NCBI GenBank assembly: GCA_902783215.1 | Contig: CACZQD010000101.1 | Span: 1-8,778 of the forward strand | From: an uncultured Erysipelotrichaceae bacterium | GTDB taxonomy: Bacteria > Bacillota_I > Bacilli_A > RF39 > UBA660 | Reading direction: 5' to 3' | Length of the DNA stretch: 8,778 nt | Part shown: positions 1 through 7,808 of the stretch, piece after piece | Position numbering within the stretch: position 1 is the stretch's first letter | Layout: every line of letters begins with the position of its first letter | The notes under the pieces: model-generated | Databases searched by the model: none | The model's input: only the letters and a program-made list of their open reading frames with translations | Told to the model about the DNA's origin: nothing | Program-made: the position numbers and the translations under genes

Positions 1-721
1 CGAATAATTCAACGAAATCAGAACCACTTATATAATAAAATGGTACATTTGCTTCACCTGCAACCGCTTTTGCAAGCAACGTTTTTCCTGTTCCAGGAGG
101 ACCAACTAATAATACTCCCTTTGGAATACGAGCACCCATATCTTGGAATCTTTTTGGGTTCTTTAAGAAGTCTATCAATTCACTAACTTCTTCTTTTTCT
201 TCATCTAATCCTGCAACTTCTTTAAATGTTACATGATCTTTATCACTTGTTAAACGAGCTCTACTTTTTCCAAAATCCATTGATTTATTAGCAGATCCCA
301 TTTGACGAGATATAAACCAAAAACCAACTCCAACTAACAATACAATTGGTAATACATTTAAGATAAATGCCCAAATCATACTAGATGATGGATCAGATTT
401 AGCATTAACTTTAAAGTTATATGATTTTCTACCTTGATATATTTCCTTAACTGTTTCATCAGCTAAAGGAGCTTGTGAAGAAAAGCTTTCATTTTCTTTA
501 TATCCTTTTAATTTACCAGTTAATTCATATATTCCTGCACCACCATTTGGAGTAATAGTTAATTCTGTTATCTCTTTGTCATTCATTGCATTCATTAACT
601 CACTATAGCTTAAATCATTAACTTTCTTATTTAATACAGTAAAAGCATATATTAAGCCTACTATTACTGCAGCTAAAATAGCATATGATATTACACTTTT
701 TTTCAATACTTTTTTCTTCAT
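1..721 (-). CDS. ftsH: FtsH, ATP-dependent zinc metalloprotease of the membrane (3' end outside window)
   Basis: FtsH is a hexameric AAA+ protease anchored in the cytoplasmic membrane. It degrades misassembled membrane proteins and selected regulators. The visible 240 residues show a membrane segment at about 9-29, an extracytoplasmic region of about 85 residues, a second membrane segment at about 115-136, and the start of the AAA domain. The Walker A motif GPPGTGKT is at 207-214, preceded by the typical VTFKEVAGLDEEKEE stretch at 164-178. Members are usually about 600-700 residues, so Walker B, the second region of homology and the HEXXH zinc site lie beyond the left edge. The ATG at 719-721 follows an AAAGGAC Shine-Dalgarno located just after the tilS stop. 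The 15-nt gap leaves no room for a promoter, so ftsH is co-transcribed with tilS. The identity is secure; completeness of the gene cannot be judged. Confidence 0.97.
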   Translation of the reverse strand, partial: MKKKVLKKSVISYAILAAVIVGLIYAFTVLNKKVNDLSYSELMNAMNDKEITELTITPNGGAGIYELTGKLKGYKENESFSSQAPLADETVKEIYQGRKSYNFKVNAKSDPSSSMIWAFILNVLPIVLLVGVGFWFISRQMGSANKSMDFGKSRARLTSDKDHVTFKEVAGLDEEKEEVSELIDFLKNPKRFQDMGARIPKGVLLVGPPGTGKTLLAKAVAGEANVPFYYISGSDFVELF

Positions 722-736
722 ATAAACGTCCTTTCT

Positions 737-2050
737 TTAATGGTACTCTAATATTATATCATACTTTTTACTTTTTTGACTATCAAAATGAGATTTTTTA
801 AGACCAGGTATCCACAATATTTCATCATTACTATCAACAACGATTGGCCATTCATCTCGTTTATTTATTTCAATCTTTTCGTTGATAAAAACATCTTTTA
901 CCTTTTTATAATGATCCATATTCTTTATTTTAATTCGATCTCCATCTTTTCTATTTCTAACATATAATGGTAATTTTATATCATCACTATTTAAATATAT
1001 AACATAATTACTACTTAAATCACTATTGTTTACCCTAATAATTTCTCTTTTATTCCAAACAACACGATTCTCAATTTCTATTTTTTTATCGGTAATTTTA
1101 GTTTTATTATCTCCAATAGATAATTTATTATATGATTTTACAACTTGTTTATTACCAGGCAAATCTAAACTAATATTTGGCCTTTCATTATAAATTAAAC
1201 TAATAATGTTATCAATATGAGATCGATTAATACAACTAATACGATCTTGATAATTATCAAATAACCAATTATAAATAAATTGTCGTTGAACTACTTTTTC
1301 ATATAATTTTATTTTATCGATGATGATTTTATCAGTGTCAAATACCTTGTTTTTTTCAATATTGATATATCTCTCAAAAAAATTACTTATATCTTTTAAA
1401 TTCTCACTAAATTCTAAAAATTTAAAATGAACATTTGGATCTTCTTCTTTAAATTTACGTAAAATATTATGGCGATATCGATTACGTGTGTAAAGTAAAG
1501 ATGAATTTGATTCATCAATAACATACTTAATATTGTGTTTATCGTTATAGAAAATAATCTCATCCTTTGTTTTACTAATTAAAGGCCTAACTAATATGTA
1601 TTTATCTCTAACTTCTTCCTTCGCAAATCCACTATATCCTTTTAAATTAGATCCTCTAACTATCTTCATTAAAATCGTTTCAACTAAATCATCACCATGA
1701 TGTGCAGTCATTAAATATTTAGCATTATAATTATCAATTAATTTTTCATAAAATTCATATCTTCTTTCACGTGCCCATTTTTCAAAATTATTACCTGTTT
1801 TTTTAGGTAATTTAATACTATGAAATACTACTCCATATTCAGTACATACACTTTTAACAAACTCTTCTTCCTCATCACTAACACTTCTTACATTATGATT
1901 TATATGAGCAACAATTATATCTTGATTATCTATATTACTATTAACAAGTAAATTTAAAAGAAGCATAGAATCAGGTCCACCTGATATGCCTACAACTACT
2001 CTCTCATTAGTATTAAACAATTTATTTAAATAGTTAATCACGTCATTCAT
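737..2050 (-). CDS. tilS: TilS, tRNA(Ile)-lysidine synthetase
   Basis: TilS uses ATP and lysine to convert C34 of the CAU-anticodon tRNA-Ile to lysidine, so that the tRNA reads AUA and is charged with isoleucine. This matters in an AT-rich genome, where AUA codons are common. The N-terminal N-type ATP pyrophosphatase domain carries the PP-loop SGGPDS at 23-28 and HHGDD at 117-121. The conserved TRNRYRHNILRKF stretch is at 188-200. The C-terminal substrate-binding domain shows VRNRKDGDRIK at 364-374 and KKVKDVFINEKI at 382-393. At 437 residues the protein is of normal full length. The ATG at 2048-2050 has a GGTGA 5 nt upstream and a promoter immediately before it. ftsH follows after 15 nt; the hpt gene often found between them is absent. 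Confidence 0.96.
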   Translation of the reverse strand: MNDVINYLNKLFNTNERVVVGISGGPDSMLLLNLLVNSNIDNQDIIVAHINHNVRSVSDEEEEFVKSVCTEYGVVFHSIKLPKKTGNNFEKWARERRYEFYEKLIDNYNAKYLMTAHHGDDLVETILMKIVRGSNLKGYSGFAKEEVRDKYILVRPLISKTKDEIIFYNDKHNIKYVIDESNSSLLYTRNRYRHNILRKFKEEDPNVHFKFLEFSENLKDISNFFERYINIEKNKVFDTDKIIIDKIKLYEKVVQRQFIYNWLFDNYQDRISCINRSHIDNIISLIYNERPNISLDLPGNKQVVKSYNKLSIGDNKTKITDKKIEIENRVVWNKREIIRVNNSDLSSNYVIYLNSDDIKLPLYVRNRKDGDRIKIKNMDHYKKVKDVFINEKIEINKRDEWPIVVDSNDEILWIPGLKKSHFDSQKSKKYDIILEYH

Positions 2051-2066
2051 TTAAATCACCAAACAT

Positions 2067-2095
2067 ATTCTATAACAAATTAAGTTAAATAGCAA
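2067..2095 (-). promoter_or_regulatory. Promoter of tilS-ftsH
   Basis: On the minus strand a -35-like TTGCTA (2090-2095) is separated by exactly 17 nt from a -10-like TAGAAT (2067-2072, five of six consensus bases). It lies between the rlmH terminator and the tilS start, where a promoter would be needed. The expected transcript start is near 2060, leaving a leader of only about 10 nt that begins at the GGTGA ribosome binding site. This is called from sequence only. Confidence 0.6.
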
Positions 2096-2121
2096 GAAAA
2101 AAGTTAGTATACACCAACTTT
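2094..2121 (-). terminator. Weak intrinsic terminator after rlmH
   Basis: Read on the minus strand, AAAGTTGG (2121-2114) pairs with CTAACTTT (2107-2100) as an 8-bp stem with one G-U pair around a 6-nt loop. It is followed by TTTCTT. It begins about 9 nt after the rlmH stop codon and ends where the tilS promoter starts. The stem is AT-rich, so some read-through into tilS is likely. The -35 element of the tilS promoter overlaps the terminator tail. Confidence 0.5.
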
Positions 2122-2130
2122 ATTATAAAT

Positions 2131-2586
2131 CTATTTATGATATGATTCATTATTATTAATTTTAAAACAACGATATATCTGTTCTAAAAGCATGACTCTA
2201 AATAATTGATGTGGAAAAGTTAATTTAGAAAATGATAAAGCATAATTACTTCTTTCTTTAATTGAATTATCTATTCCATATGATCCACCAATTATAAATG
2301 TAATAGTTGAATTTGTATTAAATACAGTATCTATCTTTCTTGCAAATTCTATAGAAGATATATTTCTACCTTCTATTTCCATCGTAATAACATAATCTCT
2401 ATCAGAAATATGTTTATTAATTAATTCTGCTTCTTTTTTTAAAATTATATCAATATTAGGATTATCATAATTATCTAATTCTATAATTTCTAATTTGGTA
2501 TATTTAGATAATCTTTTTTTATAATCTTCAATAGCTAATTTTAAATACTTTTCTTTAATCTTACCTATACATATTATTTTAATCAT
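2131..2586 (-). CDS. rlmH: RlmH, 23S rRNA (pseudouridine1915-N3)-methyltransferase
   Basis: RlmH is a SPOUT-class, SAM-dependent methyltransferase that modifies pseudouridine 1915 in helix 69 of 23S rRNA on assembled 70S ribosomes. At 151 residues it is close to the usual length of about 155-160. It has the family's start (MIKIICIGKIKEKY), the SAM-binding knot segment FIIGGSYGID at 97-106, and the conserved C-terminal run TFPHQLFRVMLLEQIYR at 123-139 ending in SYHK. Its ATG overlaps the walJ stop in an ATGA arrangement (4-nt overlap), which suggests translational coupling; a GGAG lies 11 nt upstream. Adjacency to walJ is seen in many Bacillota. It is the last gene before the terminator at 2094-2121. 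Confidence 0.96.
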   Translation of the reverse strand: MIKIICIGKIKEKYLKLAIEDYKKRLSKYTKLEIIELDNYDNPNIDIILKKEAELINKHISDRDYVITMEIEGRNISSIEFARKIDTVFNTNSTITFIIGGSYGIDNSIKERSNYALSFSKLTFPHQLFRVMLLEQIYRCFKINNNESYHK

Positions 2587-3344
2587 ACTTTATATAACTC
2601 CGTTTTAATATTTTGTTTTGCACACACAATATTATCAAATTTAATATTGTGTTTTTTTAATGTATCTTTCAATGTTTTAATAGCTAAATCTTCACTATTA
2701 TTTTGTTCACTTAAATGCGCTAAAATAACTTGTTTAGTATTAGGACCAATAAATTTTGATAAATAGTATGCTGAATCTGAGTTAGATAAATGTCCTTGAT
2801 CACTCAATATTCTTATTTTTGTATGATGTGGATAACGAGGATTATTCATTAACATTTCAGGATCATGATTGCTTTCAAACACATATATATTTTTATCATA
2901 CAAATCCTTAAAATATTTTTCATGAATATATCCTGTATCGGTAATATATACACAGCTTTCACCATTTTCACAAACTATATAACCATTAGAATCTTCAGTA
3001 TCATGTGATGTTTTAATTACTTTAATATAAACACCATCAAGCTGAATATCTGAATTTATATATCTTACATTATTTAATTCTAGATTTGTTTCTTTTAATA
3101 TTTTATCTGTAATAAATATTTGTGGCTTGTATTTTTTTGAAAATACTCGTAGTCCAGCAACATGATCAATATGAGCATGGGTAATTAAGATCATATCAAT
3201 ATCTTGTGGTAGTAAACCGATATCTTGTAATGTATTTTCAACGTACCTACAACTATTACCAATATCAATTAAAATATTATGTTTTTGAGTTTTTACAAGC
3301 GTACAATTACCTTTACTACCACTTGATATAACACAAACTTCCAT
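2583..3344 (-). CDS. walJ: WalJ/YycJ-type metallo-beta-lactamase-fold hydrolase
   Basis: This is a 253-residue cytoplasmic metal-dependent hydrolase of the metallo-beta-lactamase fold, WalJ (YycJ/VicX) branch. The SSGSKGNC start at 7-14 is typical of that branch. The metal-site motif THAHIDH is at 55-61, with further ligands probably at H114, D136 (YITDTGY) and H210 (LAHLSEQNN). Family members are reported to have 5'-3' exonuclease activity and to affect replication-cell division coordination; the exact substrate here is not visible. The start codon overlaps the M23 peptidase stop by one base (TAATG) and there is no good Shine-Dalgarno, so translation probably depends on reinitiation. In Bacillus-type genomes this gene closes the walRKHI operon, but no two-component genes are present here. 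Confidence 0.9.
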   Translation of the reverse strand: MEVCVISSGSKGNCTLVKTQKHNILIDIGNSCRYVENTLQDIGLLPQDIDMILITHAHIDHVAGLRVFSKKYKPQIFITDKILKETNLELNNVRYINSDIQLDGVYIKVIKTSHDTEDSNGYIVCENGESCVYITDTGYIHEKYFKDLYDKNIYVFESNHDPEMLMNNPRYPHHTKIRILSDQGHLSNSDSAYYLSKFIGPNTKQVILAHLSEQNNSEDLAIKTLKDTLKKHNIKFDNIVCAKQNIKTELYKV

Positions 3345-5071
3345 TAATAAAATTTCATTGGATCAACCGCACATTTGTGTTGATCACAAGTCCTTATCTC
3401 ATAGTGTAAATGAGGTCCAGTTGCTGCTCCTGTAGCTCCAACCATTCCAATTTGTGTTCCACGCTCTACTACTTTTCCTACTTTCATACCATTTGCAAAT
3501 CCAGACATATGTGCATAAAGTGAATAATATCCATTATTATGGTTTACTAAAATATAATTACCGTAACTATAATGGAAAGTCATTTCAACAATTGTTCCAT
3601 TATTCGTAACATACACTGGTGAACCATATCCTGTACCTGAAATATCTAATCCTGTATGAAGTTCATGACCATTTCCAACCGGACTTACACGATACTCAAA
3701 TCCTGACGATATTGTATAACCACTATTTGTTGGCCATCCCCAAGATTTAGTACTACCTATATGTGGCACAATTTTAGATCCTACAGTTACAATTTTAGTA
3801 GTTGGGGCTTTAAGAGTTTCTTTTTTATCAGTTTGAACATAGTTAACCTGTCCATTAATATATTTTACACTTTGTGTAACTCTTTCTAAACCTTTCTCAC
3901 CCTCTTGCGTAACTTCTTCATCACCTTGAAGCATATTATCATCAAATTGTTCAACAGTATTAAAGTTTGCCTCTACATCCTGTACATTATGTTTTTCAAC
4001 CACTACACCAATTTGAGGATTAATTTTAGCAATTACAACTTCTTTACCAGGATATAACAAATTATCTTTATTATTATAATCTTCATTAGATATTAAAAAT
4101 TCACTCACACTTATTTTGTTTTTAAATGCTATGCTTGATATAGAATCGCCATCCTCTACTTTTACTTTCTTTTCACTATATTTGTCACCATAAAGTAAGA
4201 ATTTTGATAAATCTTCAACATTGGTATATATTTGTTCATCAGTAGAAATATTCATCGCTTTGTAAGTTATATCTTCATCGACATAAACATTTTCTATGAT
4301 TGATCCTGTATCAATTATCTCATTTTGTGTTTTCTCTTTATATGATTGATATTCTTCACTACCAGTAAAAATAGCTGCTAAAGTATCAACTGCTTCAGAA
4401 AAAAGTTTATTATCAGTAACATAAATTTCTTGATCTTTTTTATTTTCATCTTTTGATTTTATTGTAAATTTATATCCCGCAATAGTACAGTTCTTTTTAC
4501 TGATTATTTTGGCATACAAATCAGTTATTTGATCAACATCTGATTGATATGTATTAATTTTCTTTATCTCAATTCCATTTGGTGTATATATTTTCTGTGT
4601 AGATAAGTATATTTTATTTTCATCAATATAGTTGCGCATTTCTTTTATCTCAGTTTCAGATAGTGAATAAAGATCATTATCTAAAGCATACTGAAACGAT
4701 TCTTTTTTTACATCACTAACTTTTAATACATCTGCATTATTTAAAATATATTTTATTTTTTCATATAATGATAAAGAATCAAATTTTTGCTTTTCTGTTT
4801 CTGATAATTTTATCTTCTTGATTACTTCATTAACTACATCTATATTATCAATCTTTTCTTTATAGTTTTGAACATTCTTCCGAATCTCTTCTCCTTTATT
4901 ATTAATATAACTTTCTAATTCTCTTTTAGATTCTATAGTTCCAACTACTTTTCCATCTAAATATACTTGATAATAAGTGTGTGGATAAACTGGTCTATCA
5001 TAACTAAAACAAAAGATAAATAAAACAGCAAATATAGCAGTCACACTAACCATTAATAATACTTTTTTCAC
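3344..5071 (-). CDS. Membrane-anchored LysM/G5/M23 peptidase (LytM-type wall hydrolase)
   Basis: This is a probable peptidoglycan endopeptidase acting outside the membrane. A short basic start is followed by a hydrophobic segment at about 4-22 (uncleaved anchor or signal peptide). A long Lys/Glu-rich region of about 280 residues has no domain I recognise. A LysM-like repeat follows at about 302-349 (VEDGDSISSIAF to LLYPGKEVVI), then a G5-like domain at about 355-430, then the LytM/M23 domain at about 445-575. The zinc site is complete: H472 and D476 in HTGLDISG, and H556 in HLHYEIR; H521 and H554 match the catalytic histidines. The start is GTG (5069-5071), chosen because GGGTGA sits 4 nt upstream over the dnaB stop. 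Two cysteines (C562, C567) near the C-terminus are unusual. It occupies the position where wal regulatory genes are commonly found. Confidence 0.88.
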   Translation of the reverse strand: MKKVLLMVSVTAIFAVLFIFCFSYDRPVYPHTYYQVYLDGKVVGTIESKRELESYINNKGEEIRKNVQNYKEKIDNIDVVNEVIKKIKLSETEKQKFDSLSLYEKIKYILNNADVLKVSDVKKESFQYALDNDLYSLSETEIKEMRNYIDENKIYLSTQKIYTPNGIEIKKINTYQSDVDQITDLYAKIISKKNCTIAGYKFTIKSKDENKKDQEIYVTDNKLFSEAVDTLAAIFTGSEEYQSYKEKTQNEIIDTGSIIENVYVDEDITYKAMNISTDEQIYTNVEDLSKFLLYGDKYSEKKVKVEDGDSISSIAFKNKISVSEFLISNEDYNNKDNLLYPGKEVVIAKINPQIGVVVEKHNVQDVEANFNTVEQFDDNMLQGDEEVTQEGEKGLERVTQSVKYINGQVNYVQTDKKETLKAPTTKIVTVGSKIVPHIGSTKSWGWPTNSGYTISSGFEYRVSPVGNGHELHTGLDISGTGYGSPVYVTNNGTIVEMTFHYSYGNYILVNHNNGYYSLYAHMSGFANGMKVGKVVERGTQIGMVGATGAATGPHLHYEIRTCDQHKCAVDPMKFY

Positions 5072-5075
5072 TTAA

Positions 5076-5081
5076 TCACCC
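5076..5081 (-). promoter_or_regulatory. Ribosome binding site that fixes the GTG start of the M23 peptidase
   Basis: On the minus strand GGGTGA lies 4 nt before GTG at 5071. Its last three bases are the dnaB stop codon. The first in-frame ATG, codon 7, falls inside the membrane segment and lacks such a site, so GTG is preferred. Confidence 0.65.
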
Positions 5082-6413
5082 AATTTCTTCTTCCGATACA
5101 TTAGCTACATTAGCAAATGTACTAGTTGCTCTTTGAAAAATAAGAGGTATATCTTTCAATGGACCATTACGATGCTTACGAATAACAAATTCCATTAAAC
5201 TATTTTCCTTTTCTCTTTCTTCATCTGAACAGTGCAGAAAGGCAACTATATCAGCATCTTGTTCTATTGCTCCTGATTCTCTTAAGTCACTTAACATAGG
5301 CTTTTTATCAACTCTCTGTTCAATACCACGTGATAATTGAGAAAGAGCTATTACTGGAACATTCAATTCCATAGCCATTGTCTTTAATGCTCTTGATATA
5401 TCAGCTACTTCTTGTTGACGAGAAGCATTTCCTTTACTACTTCCTTGAATTAAAGTAAGATAATCGATTAAAACAATATCTAATCCATCATTTGATGTAG
5501 CTAAACGTCTGCATTTAGATCTAATCTCACCAACAGTAATACCAGCTGTATCATCAATAAAGATTTTTGTATCCGATAATCTACTCATTGCTTCATTAAT
5601 GCGTTTCCAATCACTATGTTGTAAATTACCAGTTTTTAACTTACCAGAATCAATTTGTCCTACTGATGCTAACATACGTGTTACAAGTTGTTCTGCACCC
5701 ATCTCCATATTAAATAAAGCTACTGTCTTTTTTGATTGAATTGCCATATTATGAACAATATTTAAAGCAATAGCTGTTTTTCCCATACCTGGACGAGCTG
5801 CAATAATTATTAATTCATGAGGATGAAATCCTGATGTTATTTTATCCAGTTCATAAAACCCTGTTGGAATACCAGTAATATCTCCTTTATGAGCAGCTAA
5901 TTTTTCTAAATCTGATTGTGTTTTATATAACACTTCTTGAATTGTTTTAAACTCAGTTGTTCTTAAATTTTTAGAAACATCAAATATTTTCTTTTCAGCA
6001 TCTTCAATTACCTCAGAAATATTCTTATTAGCATCATAACTATCATTAATAATACTAGTTGCTTCATCTATTAATTTACGGAGAACTGCTTTATTTTCAA
6101 CAATTTCAATATATTCATCAATATTAGTAGCTGATGGAACACTATCAATAATTTCAGTTAAATATTCCACATCACCTACTTGTTTTAACCATCCACGATT
6201 ATTTAATTCTTCACTTACTGTTGTAATATCAACGTTTTTCTTATTAATATCTAACTCTTTCATAGCCGTAAATATCTTACTATGACTATCAGAATAAAAT
6301 AATTCACTATTCAAAACTTCTAATGCTTTTTGTAACGCTTTTTTAGATATAATCATTGATCCTAATACAGATTGTTCAGCATCAGTATTATGTGGAATAA
6401 CCTTATTATTCAT
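5076..6413 (-). CDS. dnaB: DnaB, replicative DNA helicase (DnaC in Bacillus nomenclature)
   Basis: This is the hexameric 5'-3' helicase that unwinds DNA at the replication fork and binds primase through its N-terminal domain. The 445 residues are a normal full length. The N-terminal helical domain covers about 1-105, then a linker helix, then the RecA-like motor at about 175-435. Walker A ARPGMGKT is at 206-213 and the Walker B strand IVLIDYL at 313-319. SQLSRGIEQR is at 358-367, and LSDLRESGAIEQDADIV at 374-390. No intein or insertion is seen. The ATG (6411-6413) has AGGTGA 3 nt upstream overlapping the rplI stop, so it is probably coupled to rplI. The rplI-dnaB order is conserved in many Bacillota. 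Confidence 0.98.
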   Translation of the reverse strand: MNNKVIPHNTDAEQSVLGSMIISKKALQKALEVLNSELFYSDSHSKIFTAMKELDINKKNVDITTVSEELNNRGWLKQVGDVEYLTEIIDSVPSATNIDEYIEIVENKAVLRKLIDEATSIINDSYDANKNISEVIEDAEKKIFDVSKNLRTTEFKTIQEVLYKTQSDLEKLAAHKGDITGIPTGFYELDKITSGFHPHELIIIAARPGMGKTAIALNIVHNMAIQSKKTVALFNMEMGAEQLVTRMLASVGQIDSGKLKTGNLQHSDWKRINEAMSRLSDTKIFIDDTAGITVGEIRSKCRRLATSNDGLDIVLIDYLTLIQGSSKGNASRQQEVADISRALKTMAMELNVPVIALSQLSRGIEQRVDKKPMLSDLRESGAIEQDADIVAFLHCSDEEREKENSLMEFVIRKHRNGPLKDIPLIFQRATSTFANVANVSEEEIG

Positions 6414-6420
6414 ACTTCAC

Positions 6421-6852
6421 CTACTTTACTAATTCAACTTTAATATGTGCAACAACTTTTTTATGTAATTCAATACTTACCTCATGAAATCCTAATGAAC
6501 TTAAAGGACTAATAATTTTAATTTGTTTTTTATTTATATTATATTTACTTAACTTATCAGCAATTTGTTTAGCGCTAATACTACCAAACACTTTATCTTG
6601 TACACCTACTTTAACCTTAAATTGTAGTTTTTCTTTTTCAATCATTTTTTTCGTTTTTTCACAATCTGCTATTAGTTTCTTTTCAGCTTCTTCTCTACTT
6701 TTATTTTCACGATCTAAGCGATTTAAACCACCACTTGTAGCTAAAACAGCTTTTTTATCTTTAATTAAAAATGATCCATAACCATCTTTAACATTTATAA
6801 TATCTCCCTTTTTACCATGTTTCTTTATATCTTCAAGTAAAATAATTTTCAT
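6421..6852 (-). CDS. rplI: Large-subunit ribosomal protein bL9
   Basis: bL9 binds 23S rRNA near the L1 stalk with its N-terminal domain. A long helix and C-terminal domain reach out from the ribosome. The protein is 143 residues, slightly below the usual 147-150. The N-domain MKIILLEDIKKHGKKGD and NVKDGYGSFLI (21-31) are clear. The glycine-rich loop is one residue shorter than the common GYARNFLIP form. Residues about 45-75 form the charged connecting helix, and VGVQDKVFGSISAKQIAD (82-99) is the typical start of the C-domain. The ATG comes 1 nt after the phosphoesterase stop, with its Shine-Dalgarno (GGGGGA) inside the end of that gene. Co-transcription with gdpP and dnaB matches the Bacillus arrangement. 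Confidence 0.97.
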   Translation of the reverse strand: MKIILLEDIKKHGKKGDIINVKDGYGSFLIKDKKAVLATSGGLNRLDRENKSREEAEKKLIADCEKTKKMIEKEKLQFKVKVGVQDKVFGSISAKQIADKLSKYNINKKQIKIISPLSSLGFHEVSIELHKKVVAHIKVELVK

Positions 6853-6853
6853 T

Positions 6854-7804
6854 CTATTCCCCCAATAACTGTATTAATTTTTTCCTTACTTCTGTTAGTG
6901 ACATATCCAGTTGTGCAGCTGCATTGGTAGTAGATCCACCACCACCTAATTTGCTCACAATTTTTTCAACATTTATTTTTCCCATTGAACGCGTACTAAT
7001 ACCAACTTTTCCATTATCAATACGTCCAACTACAAAAGATGCTTCTACATTATTTAGTTTCAATAAATCATCAGCTATTTCAGCTAATATTGGTTGTTCA
7101 ACTTGATCAGTTAAAACACACATAGCTATTTCATCATTTAATTTAAAACTCTGTTTTATATAATCAGCTCTCTTAATATATTCATCCATATTTTCTTTTA
7201 ACAATTCTTGTTTAAAAATAATATCCGCACCATATTTCATTAAATTGGATGCTGCCAAATACGTTTTACTTGTTGTTTTTAAATTATACTCATTTGTATC
7301 AATCTCCATACCAGCTAACATAATACTAGCAATAATACTATTAATTTCTGTTCCAGTATATACTAAATAATTAGTCATCATCTCTATCATACTAGATAAT
7401 GAGGAATTAATATACATATAAACTGTATTTTTAATATAATCTTTTCTTCTAATATGGTGATCTAAAACAGCTACATCAATTTTTTCATTTAATATTTCAG
7501 GATATTCAAGTCTTTTATCAGAATGTACATCTAAAACAAACAGCAAGGTATTATCCACAATTTTATAATTTCTCTCATCTACAAAATCAATATCATCTAA
7601 TCGTTGAACTCCTTTTAAAAGTGAATCATCTAATTTGGCATCTTTATTTAAGAAAATACTTACCTTTTTGTTTTTTGCTTCAATACATTTATAAAGTGCT
7701 AAAGAAGAACCTAAAGCATCTAAATCAGGATGAGCATGTGCCATAATTATAAAATAATCATATTTTTCAATTAATTGATCTAAATTTTTAAACAATTTAT
7801 CCAT
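6854..7804 (-). CDS. GdpP-like DHH/DHHA1 phosphoesterase lacking the N-terminal membrane/PAS/GGDEF half
   Basis: This is a probable cyclic-di-AMP phosphodiesterase. The DHH domain has AHAHPDLDALG at 22-32 (metal residues H23, D27, D29), D92, DHH at 115-117 and GMEIDT at 165-170. DHHA1 covers about 225-316. Residues 169-220 (EYNLKTTSKTYLAASNL, then MDEYIKRADYIKQS) resemble the C-terminal half of GdpP more than generic NrnA/Pde2 proteins, and the position before rplI-dnaB is where gdpP normally lies. Full GdpP is about 650 residues with two membrane helices, a PAS-like and a degenerate GGDEF domain; none is present, so this 316-residue protein should be soluble. The usual GGGGH motif reads GGGGS (287-291). 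The ATG at 7802-7804 is chosen over one 13 codons upstream (7841-7843) because AAAGGTGA lies 4 nt before it and the upstream ATG lies before the -10 box. A stand-alone oligonucleotidase remains possible. Confidence 0.88.
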   Translation of the reverse strand: MDKLFKNLDQLIEKYDYFIIMAHAHPDLDALGSSLALYKCIEAKNKKVSIFLNKDAKLDDSLLKGVQRLDDIDFVDERNYKIVDNTLLFVLDVHSDKRLEYPEILNEKIDVAVLDHHIRRKDYIKNTVYMYINSSLSSMIEMMTNYLVYTGTEINSIIASIMLAGMEIDTNEYNLKTTSKTYLAASNLMKYGADIIFKQELLKENMDEYIKRADYIKQSFKLNDEIAMCVLTDQVEQPILAEIADDLLKLNNVEASFVVGRIDNGKVGISTRSMGKINVEKIVSKLGGGGSTTNAAAQLDMSLTEVRKKLIQLLGE

Positions 7805-7808
7805 AAAA

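Noticed and set aside
776..967. Plus-strand open frame of 63 codons
   Set aside because: It lies entirely antisense to the conserved C-terminal domain of tilS, has a low-complexity hydrophobic translation typical of AT-rich antisense, and no ribosome binding site of note.
6924..7106. Plus-strand open frame of 60 codons
   Set aside because: It is antisense to the conserved DHHA1 domain of the phosphoesterase; its proline run is the reverse reading of the GGGG motif.
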